This document shows, in pieces, positions 1 through 7,970 of a DNA stretch of 13,959 nt. Each line of letters opens with the position of its first letter. The stretch's first letter is position 1. Both the position numbers and the translations under genes were made by a program. Source of the stretch: JAFAQB01 sp045808425 (lineage in GTDB: Archaea; Thermoproteota; Nitrososphaeria; Nitrososphaerales; Nitrososphaeraceae); the NCBI GenBank assembly GCA_045808425.1, contig JBJMFM010000172.1, positions 1 through 13,959 of the forward strand, in the 5' to 3' direction. The notes under the pieces are model-generated. The model saw nothing but the letters and a program-made list of their open reading frames with translations, was not told the origin of the DNA and made no database searches.

Positions 1-1595
1 AGCGGTGTTTGTTGTGGGACAGTTATCACCCTTAATACATTGACTTCTCCATCATTCTCCTTAGCTACACTTGTTGCGTATTTTATTAGTCTGTCAGGAT
101 TTTCTGGAGTATATGGAATCAAAATTCTAAAGTGTTTTCTACGGAGATCACCCTCACTTGTTATTATAGGAGCATAGTGATCGATTTCGCTTCTGAAAGT
201 ATGAAGACGGTATATCACAAATCCAATGGCAACCCATATGAAAGTTATAAACCAGCTGAGAGGATCTATTATCAACAAATAAACAGCTAAGCCAAGTATA
301 AGAAATATTCCTATTATTGGAATAACTGGAAATAAGGGTATCTTAAATCCATATTTTAGCTTGTCACCATATATTCTACGTATAGTGATTACAGCAATGT
401 TTACTTGAGTAAATAAAAGTAGAAAAATAACACCGGCTGCGATGGCTATTTGTGCAAGAGGAAGTGCATAAGCCATTGCTGCCATAATGATGCCTGATAT
501 CAGTATTGCAATATGAGGCGTCTTGTTCTTTGGGTGTATCGAGCTTAGCTGATGTGGCAGATTATAATGTCTACCCATTGCAAATGCTACCCTTGCTGAA
601 GAAAATGTAGTTGCATTAAGTGCTGCTAATGTAGAAATCATACCTCCGCCTAGTATGACAAAAGCTCCATATGGCAAGAACATTTCAGCAGCCTTCATTA
701 TGCCCAGCTCGCCATGACTGCCAATAAATTTCCATGAAGCTATTCCAGGTGGAAATATTGCACCTATTGAAACAAAAGCAATAATGCAGTATAGTACAAC
801 TACTGCGGTTAATGATATGAATATAGCTCTTGGAATATTTTTCTTTGGATTCTTAACTTCCTCTCCTGTTTGGACGATTATTTCATATCCTTCAAATGCA
901 ATAAATGTTAGGCCCATAGCAGCAACAATTCCAGCTACTCCCATTGGCATGAAGTCTGAAAAATTCATCTGCCAATTAGGATGAGTGTATATGCTCCAAA
1001 ATCCAGCTCCTATTAGAATGAATATTACACCAAGCTGGAATATTGTGACAATATCGCCGGCCTTACCTGTTTCAGATGTTCCTTTGATATTAATATATGC
1101 AAAGACTGCTATAGACACTACTGCTATTAACTTATCAAATGGAATAATTCCTAACAGTTCATAATTATTACCAATAACATGGGTGGTCTTAAGTAAGCCA
1201 CTAAGAAACGATGCAAAGCTTACCGCGTATAAGCTACCTGCAACTATATGCGCAAACCACGCCATCCAACCACTTATAAAAGCATTTGGTCTGGGTAATC
1301 CCTCTCTAACCCAGAGATAACCTCCACCAGCTTCAGGCATTGCTGAACCTAGTTCTGCATATCCCATCGCTGTAAATAAAGTAATTATTGCATTGATTAT
1401 AAATGCAATAATGACGGCACCGCCTGCAAAACCTATTGCAGTTCCAGTAAGTACAAAGATTGACCCACCTATCATTGCGGCTACTCCCACCATGACTATG
1501 TCCAAGAGGCTCAATGAGCGAACCAAGTGTTGTTGATGTGGATGTTCGGGCGATAGTGGCGATTGTCGATCGTCTGGCGTAGACAATACTTGCAC
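1..1595 (-). CDS. APC-family amino acid permease with C-terminal UspA-like domain (3' end cut by window edge)
   Basis: Inner-membrane transporter of the amino acid-polyamine-organocation family, probably importing or exchanging an amino acid or amine; the substrate cannot be told. I translated 531 residues in one open frame that runs off the left edge. Residues about 30-60 hold the family's broken first helix with the glycine-rich stretch MIGGSIFVLTG, followed by roughly eleven further hydrophobic segments and the family-like FEGYE segment near the middle. From about residue 485 the protein turns soluble: RILIPYTPENPDRLIKYA and GEVNVLRVI resemble the first strand and helix of a universal stress protein (UspA) domain, known to be fused to some APC carriers. 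The start is a GTG with GGAG 5 nt upstream; no ATG lies between it and the in-frame stop upstream. A TATA-like element lies about 40 nt upstream. The family call is firm, the UspA part likely, the substrate unknown. Confidence 0.88.
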   Translation of the reverse strand, partial: MQVLSTPDDRQSPLSPEHPHQQHLVRSLSLLDIVMVGVAAMIGGSIFVLTGTAIGFAGGAVIIAFIINAIITLFTAMGYAELGSAMPEAGGGYLWVREGLPRPNAFISGWMAWFAHIVAGSLYAVSFASFLSGLLKTTHVIGNNYELLGIIPFDKLIAVVSIAVFAYINIKGTSETGKAGDIVTIFQLGVIFILIGAGFWSIYTHPNWQMNFSDFMPMGVAGIVAAMGLTFIAFEGYEIIVQTGEEVKNPKKNIPRAIFISLTAVVVLYCIIAFVSIGAIFPPGIASWKFIGSHGELGIMKAAEMFLPYGAFVILGGGMISTLAALNATTFSSARVAFAMGRHYNLPHQLSSIHPKNKTPHIAILISGIIMAAMAYALPLAQIAIAAGVIFLLLFTQVNIAVITIRRIYGDKLKYGFKIPLFPVIPIIGIFLILGLAVYLLIIDPLSWFITFIWVAIGFVIYRLHTFRSEIDHYAPIITSEGDLRRKHFRILIPYTPENPDRLIKYATSVAKENDGEVNVLRVITVPQQTP

Positions 1596-1600
1596 CCTAT

Positions 1601-1604
1601 CTCC
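1601..1604 (-). promoter_or_regulatory. Shine-Dalgarno site deciding the permease GTG start
   Basis: Reading the minus strand, GGAG lies 5 nt before the GTG at 1595-1593. No ATG exists in this frame between the upstream stop and the hydrophobic core, so this site is the main support for the chosen start. Confidence 0.5.
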
Positions 1605-1634
1605 AAAAAGAGCAATTAAAACCTTTACAATTGC

Positions 1635-1643
1635 ATTATAAAA
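1635..1643 (-). promoter_or_regulatory. Candidate TATA box for the permease
   Basis: Minus-strand TTTTATAAT. If transcription starts about 26 nt downstream, the leader would be about 18 nt and would include the GGAG site. Other TATA-like stretches lie farther upstream, so this is a candidate only. Confidence 0.35.
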
Positions 1644-1984
1644 GTCCCTACTCAGATATGTTGATTAAAAAGTTATTATAAGTATTCCATAATTTATATG
1701 CCAAGGAAAAATATTGCTATGTCTGTTGTTATTGTTTGATAATCTACTACTTTGATATATTATATTATTGTAACCTTGCGTGATACACAATAAAAGAGAA
1801 TAAAAAGTATATAAAATATTAGGCTAGAACTGTTTAACTTAATTTCATTCTGATTGATCTTTTCGCTTACTTCATAGCCATCTCTTTTTCAAAAATAAAT
1901 CATCCACAAATTCCATTAAATTTATTGAATTTCTATTTGAATTATTATACAACTACTTATTGATGTCTAAATTCTAGACTATCA

Positions 1985-3370
1985 TCACTTTCTTGAACAT
2001 TTGATACAGGTTTCAACAAGTCTCTTTGGAAGTCTGCTATCAGCGAAATGAAGATGCATATACGATGCCATTGAATTGTATACAATAAAACCATCTTTTT
2101 TATTATCTATTCCATTTCCCTTTTTCATATTGTATGCAAATTTTGAATCTTTCGCAATATTTTCAATCTTTGAATAATGGAATTCATGACCTCTAATATT
2201 AGAGATCCTGCCGAAAATGGATGCATTAGAGTTTGCTTCCGTATAATTTAACGTCAATTTACCACTTATGAAAGTGTCTGCATCTATCAACCCGATCATC
2301 TTTTGCCTCCTGTCTTCATCTCTTTTATAACCTCTAATTGACTTAGTAAGGTACATCAATCCTCCACATTCTCCATAAATTGGGATCCCATTTTCTGCTG
2401 CTTTCAAAATGGATTTTATCATTGATTGGTTCTTTTCAAGTTTATCTGCCATTACTTCTGGAAAGCCACCCCCCAGGATAATTCCGCATACATTTTCAGG
2501 TAGTTTATTGTCATTTACTGGACTGAAAAAAACTAGTTGTGCATTTTCTTTTTTCAAAGCATCAAGATTATCCGCATAATAGAAGTTAAATGATTCATCT
2601 ATTGCTACTGCTATTTTTATTCTACTATTTGGGAAGTGCTTTTGCTGTTGGAGTTGGTGATGCTGATAATTTTTTCTGTGCACTCTCCTCAGATCTTTTA
2701 TTTCATCAAGGTTGATTTGTTCTGCAACAACTTTTGCAGACTGAATAATTGTCCTCCTTTGCTTTTCTTCTAACTCATGAGCAGGAATAAGCCCTAAGTG
2801 ACGTTCTGTCATAGTAATTTTGTTATTTCGTCTGACTATTCCTATTATAGGAACTTTAACTTTGTCCGCAAAAGCATCTATGATGAAATTTGCGTGTTTA
2901 TCTCCAGCTACGTTGTTTAGAATTATTCCTGCTATTTTTATTTTCCTATCAAAATGTAAAAAACCAATTGCTATGGCTGCAATAGAGCGTGCTGCTTTTC
3001 CAGCGTCGATAACAAGTATCACGGGCGAGTCAAGTATTTTGGCTACTTGGGCTGTACTTGCGAAATCACCCTTCCCCGAAATTCCATCATAAAGTCCCAT
3101 AACACCTTCAACTACTGCGATATCAGCTCCATACGATGCATTATGGAAACATTCCAAAATACCATTTATACCCATCATCCATGTATCTAGGTTGCGTGAT
3201 TGCCTGCCAGTTATGTATGAATGATAACTAGGGTCGATAAAATCTGGACCAACTTTGAATGGCTGAACCTGCAAACCTTTTCTTTTGAGTATATACATGA
3301 TAGCAGTAGCTATAGTAGTCTTGCCTACCCCACTAGTTACTCCCGCGATGACAATTCTTGGTATATGCAA
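1985..3370 (-). CDS. cbiA: Cobyrinate a,c-diamide synthase (CbiA/CobB family)
   Basis: Cytosolic enzyme of cobalamin biosynthesis that uses ATP and glutamine to amidate the a and c side chains of cobyrinic acid. The 461 residues match the full family layout. The N-terminal dethiobiotin-synthetase-like ATPase domain has a P-loop (GVTSGVGKTT, residues 10-19), KVGPDFIDPSYH (39-50), NLDTWMMG (60-67) and VVEGVMGLYDG (86-96). The C-terminal class I glutamine amidotransferase domain has its nucleophile at Cys335 (GECGGLMYL), the RGHEFHYS motif (about 393-400) and the terminal histidines in YMHLHF (437-442). The start is TTG: an in-frame TGA lies just three codons upstream and the P-loop begins at residue 10, so there is no other reasonable start. 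It lies 61 bp after uvrC on the same strand and may be co-transcribed, though its function is unrelated. CbiA versus CobB depends on the pathway branch; the anaerobic CbiA route is usual in archaea. Confidence 0.93.
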   Translation of the reverse strand: MHIPRIVIAGVTSGVGKTTIATAIMYILKRKGLQVQPFKVGPDFIDPSYHSYITGRQSRNLDTWMMGINGILECFHNASYGADIAVVEGVMGLYDGISGKGDFASTAQVAKILDSPVILVIDAGKAARSIAAIAIGFLHFDRKIKIAGIILNNVAGDKHANFIIDAFADKVKVPIIGIVRRNNKITMTERHLGLIPAHELEEKQRRTIIQSAKVVAEQINLDEIKDLRRVHRKNYQHHQLQQQKHFPNSRIKIAVAIDESFNFYYADNLDALKKENAQLVFFSPVNDNKLPENVCGIILGGGFPEVMADKLEKNQSMIKSILKAAENGIPIYGECGGLMYLTKSIRGYKRDEDRRQKMIGLIDADTFISGKLTLNYTEANSNASIFGRISNIRGHEFHYSKIENIAKDSKFAYNMKKGNGIDNKKDGFIVYNSMASYMHLHFADSRLPKRLVETCIKCSRK

Positions 3371-3431
3371 ATTAATTCAACTATGCCAGATTCTTCATTT
3401 TAACTTATCAAAAGTAAAAGTAGTAATAAAA

Positions 3432-5087
3432 TTAACTACGTATTTTTCTTAAATTAACATTATAAGCTAGTCCAAATCTATGGGCTTCATCTCTAATATA
3501 TTGTAAAACCTTAAGGGCACCGTTACTCTTTGGAAGAATTATTGGTTTGCTTGAGTAAGCAGTATAGATTTCTTCATTCTCTTTTGCTAATGAAATACAT
3601 GGAATATCCAACCCTATCTTATGAATAGCGTTTATTGCAGAACTTAATTGTCCTTTTCCTCCATCTATTACTATCAAATCTGGTATTGTTATTTGATCTT
3701 TGATATCCTTTTCAGTTAATGGATATCTGCGCATTATCACCTCCTCAATCATTGCAAAGTCATTTTGACTAGGTATTGTTCTGATCTTGAATTTTCTGTA
3801 TCCTGTTTTATTTGGCTTGCCATTAACAAACCTTGTGCATGATCCAACTGCAAATGAAGTTCCAAAATTAGAGATATCGAAACAATCAATTACTACAGGT
3901 ATAGTAGGTAAATGAATAATATTTTTTAGTTCTACTATATTTGGATCATATCCTTTTTCAATGTGAAGAATAAGATTACGTATAAGCAGATCCATTAACT
4001 GCCTTTTTTCTTTTATCGGAAAGTCCTCAGAAATCTTGATAATACTCACTACATGTTCAGCTAATTGCTCGAGCGATCTTTCCAAGCTGTTCTTGGATTC
4101 TATATCTTCATTTACATACACAAATCGTGGAATTACTGGAACTGTTGAGTAATACTGTGACAGGAAGGTTGTCAATGAATTGTCGCCGATTAAATCAAAG
4201 TCAAATTTTTTGCTATCGCTTATAACTCCATGGGTTCTGCGCAAAATCATAACGTGTGCTGTGCATTTTGTAGTATCTTTTACAATTCCAATGTATTCCT
4301 CATCAGCATTATGATGACTAACCACCTTTTCCATTTTCTGTCTAACACGTAAATTGCTAAGTCTATGTAATGTGTCTCGAATTTCCTTTGCCTTTTCATA
4401 TTGCTGCAAATCTGAAGCTTTCCTCATTTCATTTTCCATTTCACTTATAAATTTCTCAATACTACTTTTTCCTTCTAATATTTTCTGCAATTCAGAAACA
4501 TTTCTCATATATTCACTTTTTGCTATATTATTGATGCATGGCGCGTCACAATTCTTAATGAAATATTCCAAGCATGGTTTTTTAGGCAGCTTGCCACAAA
4601 TTCTAATTTTGAATAATTTTCTCAAAAAACCAATAGTAAGAAACTTTGAACTTCCACGTACAAAAGGACCATATATTTTGCCTTTTGGACCATAAAATTC
4701 ACCATTTCTATTACGCCTTGCAACAAGTAGGCGAGGAAAAGTTTCATCTGTAATTCTCAGATATGTATAGCGCTGCTGATCTTTTAATTCAATATTAAAT
4801 ACAGGTCTATATCTTTTGATAAGGTTGGATTCTAACAAAAATGCTTCGATTTCATTATCAGTTACTACAAATTCAATATCCTTAATCTTCCTTACAAGCT
4901 GTGATGTTTTCCAATTATACTTATTATATTCTTTTAAGAAGTAAGAGCTAACACGGTTACGAAGATTTTTCGCTTTACCTATGTAAATTATTTTTCCCTC
5001 ATTATCTTTCATCAAATAAACTCCAGGAGATTGTGGGATCTGTTTTCTTGTTGGGTAAATAATGTCAGATATAGATTCTGTGATTAT
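3432..5087 (-). CDS. uvrC: UvrC, excision nuclease subunit C, with apparent ATA start and no C-terminal HhH domain
   Basis: UvrC makes the 3' and 5' cuts beside a lesion held by UvrB. Numbered from the proposed start (551 aa): GIY-YIG nuclease domain with PGVYLM (21-26) and IYIGKAKNLRNR (34-45); four cysteines at 164, 172, 180 and 184, matching the positions that hold an iron-sulfur cluster in studied UvrC proteins; a UVR helix pair that binds UvrB (about 215-250); and the RNase H-like nuclease with FDISN, VIDGGKGQL and RDEAHRFG, which carry the Asp, Asp and His catalytic positions. The protein stops about 12 residues after DEAHRFG, so the usual helix-hairpin-helix tail is absent. The first ATG/GTG/TTG in frame is a TTG at 5015, inside the nuclease fold and after GVY. 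Upstream codons back to a stop contain only ATA, ATC and ATT as near-start codons. ATA at 5087-5085 overlaps the uvrA stop and follows a good ribosome site, so I place the start there. A shorter 527-aa product from 5015 would lack the GIY strand. Confidence 0.93.
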   Translation of the reverse strand: MITESISDIIYPTRKQIPQSPGVYLMKDNEGKIIYIGKAKNLRNRVSSYFLKEYNKYNWKTSQLVRKIKDIEFVVTDNEIEAFLLESNLIKRYRPVFNIELKDQQRYTYLRITDETFPRLLVARRNRNGEFYGPKGKIYGPFVRGSSKFLTIGFLRKLFKIRICGKLPKKPCLEYFIKNCDAPCINNIAKSEYMRNVSELQKILEGKSSIEKFISEMENEMRKASDLQQYEKAKEIRDTLHRLSNLRVRQKMEKVVSHHNADEEYIGIVKDTTKCTAHVMILRRTHGVISDSKKFDFDLIGDNSLTTFLSQYYSTVPVIPRFVYVNEDIESKNSLERSLEQLAEHVVSIIKISEDFPIKEKRQLMDLLIRNLILHIEKGYDPNIVELKNIIHLPTIPVVIDCFDISNFGTSFAVGSCTRFVNGKPNKTGYRKFKIRTIPSQNDFAMIEEVIMRRYPLTEKDIKDQITIPDLIVIDGGKGQLSSAINAIHKIGLDIPCISLAKENEEIYTAYSSKPIILPKSNGALKVLQYIRDEAHRFGLAYNVNLRKIRS

Positions 5088-7966
5088 GTTGCACCTCTTT
5101 GAACTATTTGATCAATTACTAATTTCGGTTTTAGGTATTTAGCTGTATAACTGCTATTCTCATTCATTGCAATTTCATATGGTGTTCCAGCAACAACAAT
5201 TTCACCACCCTGTTCTCCACCTTCTGGTCCAAGGTCTATAATCCAGTCTCCACTTGCAATGACATCAAGATTATGTTCAATAACTATTACAGTATTACCA
5301 AGATCTACTAACCTTTTCAAAACAAGCAGCAATTTGCCCACATCTGCAAAATGGAGACCTGTTGTTGGTTCATCAAGTATGTAGATTGTTCTGCCTGTAT
5401 CTCTTTTTGAAAGTTCTGCTGCAAGTTTGATCCTCTGGGCCTCTCCGCCTGATAATGTAGTGGCCGGCTGGCCAAGGCGTATGTATCCAAGCCCTACGTC
5501 ATTTAGAGTTCTTAACTTTTTCTCAATTGTTGGAATATTTGCAAAAAACTCTAATGCTTCCTCAACTGTCATGGAAAGTATGTCTGAAATTGTTTTTCCT
5601 CTATATTTTATAGTAAGTGTTTCTGAATTGTACCTCTTGCCCTTGCATTCATCACACGTGACATAAACATCAGGTAAAAACTGCATTTCAATTTTCTTTA
5701 CCCCTGCACCTTCACATGTTTCACATCGTCCCATAGATACATTAAATGAAAATCTGCCAGCTTTGTATCCCATTTCTTTTGCTTGAGGAGTCTTTGCAAA
5801 CAGTTCTCTTATTGGTGTAAATGCGTTAACGTAAGTTGCTGCATTTGATCTAGGTGTGCGACCAATCGGTGATTGATCAATTCCTATTACTTTATCAATT
5901 TGTTCTAAACCAGAAATCTTTCTGTGTTTACCCGGCTTTTCTCTTGAACCATAAAAATGGTGTGACAATGCCCTAAATAAGATATCGTTTACCAGAGTTG
6001 ATTTCCCTGATCCAGACACCCCTGTTACGACTGTCATACATCCAAGAGGAAATCGAACATCAATTGATTTTAGGTTATTCTCCTGTGCTCCATACACCGT
6101 TATCCATTTTTCTGGATTTTTTATTCTGCTGTGTTTAATATTTGAAACAATGCTATCTCTCCTGAGAAAAGCACCTGTAATGGAATTTTCATTTTTTAAA
6201 ATATCTTCCAACAAACCATTCCCAACAATTTGTCCACCATGAACACCTGCTCCAGGGCCAATATCTACAATCCAATCTGCATTGCGTATTACTTCCTCGT
6301 CATGTTCAACTACAAGCAATGTATTGCCAAGATCACGCAATTTTTTTAATGTGTCAATCAATCTAGCATTATCCCTCTGATGCAAACCTATAGTGGGCTC
6401 ATCAAGAACATATAGAACTCCAGTTAAGTTTGAACCAATTTGAGTGGCCAATCTAATTCTCTGCGATTCTCCTCCGGAAAGTGTTGCTGTCATTCTGTTC
6501 AATGATAAATAATTCAATCCCACATTACGCAGGAATTCAAGTCTTGAAATTATCTCTTTTAGTATAGTTTTTGCAATATACCTTTCAGTTTCAGAAAGTT
6601 CTATTGTCTTGAAAAACTTGTAACAATCGTCGATTGAAAGATCGCAAATATCCATTATAGATTTTTGGTGAATTTTTACTGATAGTGCTTCTTTACGTAA
6701 CCTCCTTCCATGACAATCGTCACATGCTAGCTCACGCATAAATTGCATGAGCTCTTCTCGCTTTGATTCAGATTCAGTTTGCTTATACACACGTTCCAAA
6801 TTGGGAATTATACCCTCAAAAGACCCTCTGTATTCCCATCTGGTATCAGAATATCTAGATTCATATTTGTAATGGATATTTTCATCACTTCCATAGAGAA
6901 TGATTCTAAGCTGTTGATCTGTCATCTTTGAAATAGGTGTATATAGATCAAATCCAAAGCGTTTTCCTACATCTCTAAGCATTGCAGAACGAAAAGTGGC
7001 AAAATGGCCCGACCAAGGTTTCACTGCTCCTTCTAAAATACTCTTTGACCTGTCCGGAATGATTAATTCAGGATCAAATTCTATTTTTATTCCAAGTCCA
7101 TTGCATTTTCTGCAAGCACCAAAAGGAGAGTTAAATGAAAATGTACGCGGTTCTAAGTCGCCTAGGCTAATTCCGCAATGTGGACATGCATTGCGTTGAG
7201 AATATAATATATCTTTGCCATCTATGGACGCAATTACAAGACCATTCCCCACTCTCAATGATGATTGAATTGCTTCAAATAGCCGACTTTTTTCTTCAAT
7301 AGACGGTTTTAATCTATCAACAACTACTTCAATTGTGTGCTTTTTTTGCTTGTCTAACCTAGGATATCTTTGCTTTTTGTCATCATCCTCATCATCCTCA
7401 AGATTAATTATTTCACCGTCTACTCGAATTCTTGAAAATCCATCCTGTTTTAATTCACTAAACAGTTTCTCATATGTACCTTTCTTTGACTGAATTATTG
7501 GAGCAAGTATTATTGTGTTCCTTCCTCCTTCCTGAACTAATCTCAAGATTGAATCTGTAATTGAATCTGCCGATTGACTTGTAATCTTCCTGTTGCATTG
7601 CGGACAATGAGGAATTCCAATTCTGGCATACAGCAATCTCAAATAATCATAGATTTCTGTAACCGTACTAACTGTGGAACGTGGATTCTTACTTGTAGTC
7701 TTCTGCTGGATTGATATTGCTGGTGATAACCCGTCAATAGAGTCGATGTCAGGTTTATCCATCAATTCCAAAAATTGCCTTGCATATGCTGATAATGATT
7801 CTACATAGCGCCTTTGTCCCTCTGCATAAATTGTGTCAAACGCAAGTGTTGATTTACCTGAACCTGACAAGCCGGTTATTACAACGAGCTTATTCTTTGG
7901 GATCTCCAGGTTTATATTTTTTAAATTATGTTGCCTTGCACCCTTGATCGCTATTTTGTCATGCAT
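5084..7966 (-). CDS. uvrA: UvrA, excision nuclease ATPase subunit A
   Basis: UvrA is the dimeric ABC-type ATPase that scans DNA for distortions and loads UvrB. From the chosen ATG it has 960 residues, close to the usual bacterial length. It opens with the family-typical KIAIKGARQHNLKNINLEIP and the first Walker A (GLSGSGKS, about 32-39). It has zinc-binding CPHC (261-264) and CRKC (285-288), the first ABC signature LSGGESQR (about 496), a second Walker A (GVSGSGKS), the zinc module CETC...CDEC, a second signature LSGGEAQR and Walker B LDEPTTGLH. A TTG at 8002 would add 12 residues overlapping the end of uvrB; I prefer the ATG at 7966 because it gives the conserved family start and falls 4 bp after the uvrB stop. 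A short acidic run (LEDDEDDDKK, about 189-198) enlarges a loop in the UvrB-binding region. It lies in the uvrB-uvrA-uvrC operon and its stop codon overlaps the proposed uvrC start. Confidence 0.96.
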   Translation of the reverse strand: MHDKIAIKGARQHNLKNINLEIPKNKLVVITGLSGSGKSTLAFDTIYAEGQRRYVESLSAYARQFLELMDKPDIDSIDGLSPAISIQQKTTSKNPRSTVSTVTEIYDYLRLLYARIGIPHCPQCNRKITSQSADSITDSILRLVQEGGRNTIILAPIIQSKKGTYEKLFSELKQDGFSRIRVDGEIINLEDDEDDDKKQRYPRLDKQKKHTIEVVVDRLKPSIEEKSRLFEAIQSSLRVGNGLVIASIDGKDILYSQRNACPHCGISLGDLEPRTFSFNSPFGACRKCNGLGIKIEFDPELIIPDRSKSILEGAVKPWSGHFATFRSAMLRDVGKRFGFDLYTPISKMTDQQLRIILYGSDENIHYKYESRYSDTRWEYRGSFEGIIPNLERVYKQTESESKREELMQFMRELACDDCHGRRLRKEALSVKIHQKSIMDICDLSIDDCYKFFKTIELSETERYIAKTILKEIISRLEFLRNVGLNYLSLNRMTATLSGGESQRIRLATQIGSNLTGVLYVLDEPTIGLHQRDNARLIDTLKKLRDLGNTLLVVEHDEEVIRNADWIVDIGPGAGVHGGQIVGNGLLEDILKNENSITGAFLRRDSIVSNIKHSRIKNPEKWITVYGAQENNLKSIDVRFPLGCMTVVTGVSGSGKSTLVNDILFRALSHHFYGSREKPGKHRKISGLEQIDKVIGIDQSPIGRTPRSNAATYVNAFTPIRELFAKTPQAKEMGYKAGRFSFNVSMGRCETCEGAGVKKIEMQFLPDVYVTCDECKGKRYNSETLTIKYRGKTISDILSMTVEEALEFFANIPTIEKKLRTLNDVGLGYIRLGQPATTLSGGEAQRIKLAAELSKRDTGRTIYILDEPTTGLHFADVGKLLLVLKRLVDLGNTVIVIEHNLDVIASGDWIIDLGPEGGEQGGEIVVAGTPYEIAMNENSSYTAKYLKPKLVIDQIVQRGAT
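5092..5097 (-). promoter_or_regulatory. Shine-Dalgarno site (GAGGTG) for uvrC inside the end of uvrA
   Basis: Minus-strand GAGGTG matches six bases of the ideal archaeal GGAGGTG. It ends 4 nt before the ATA at 5087-5085 but lies more than 70 nt before the first TTG at 5015. It therefore supports initiation at or next to ATA rather than at the TTG. Confidence 0.55.
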
Positions 7967-7970
7967 ATTT

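Larger units (their letters stand above)
1596..1984. other. Intergenic region between cbiA end and permease start
   Basis: This 389-bp AT-rich stretch contains no convincing gene on either strand and no tRNA-like structure. Just after the cbiA stop is a small inverted repeat at 1965-1979 (GTCTA/TAGAC, 5-nt loop). A minus-strand T-rich run at 1900-1891 could end cbiA transcription. A second minus-strand TATA-like element (TTTTATATA, about 1811-1819) would give the permease a leader of nearly 200 nt if used. Confidence 0.5.

Noticed and set aside
784..984. 66-codon plus-strand frame within the permease
   Set aside because: It lies antisense to a conserved membrane protein gene; hydrophobic segments often give such shadow frames.
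4354..4695. 113-codon plus-strand frame within uvrC
   Set aside because: It lies opposite the conserved cysteine and UVR regions of UvrC and has no family features.
5088..5095. uvrC starting at the GTG in GAGGTGCAAC, followed by a frameshift
   Set aside because: That GTG frame ends at a TGA after nine codons, and a frameshift would be needed; the in-frame ATA needs no indel.
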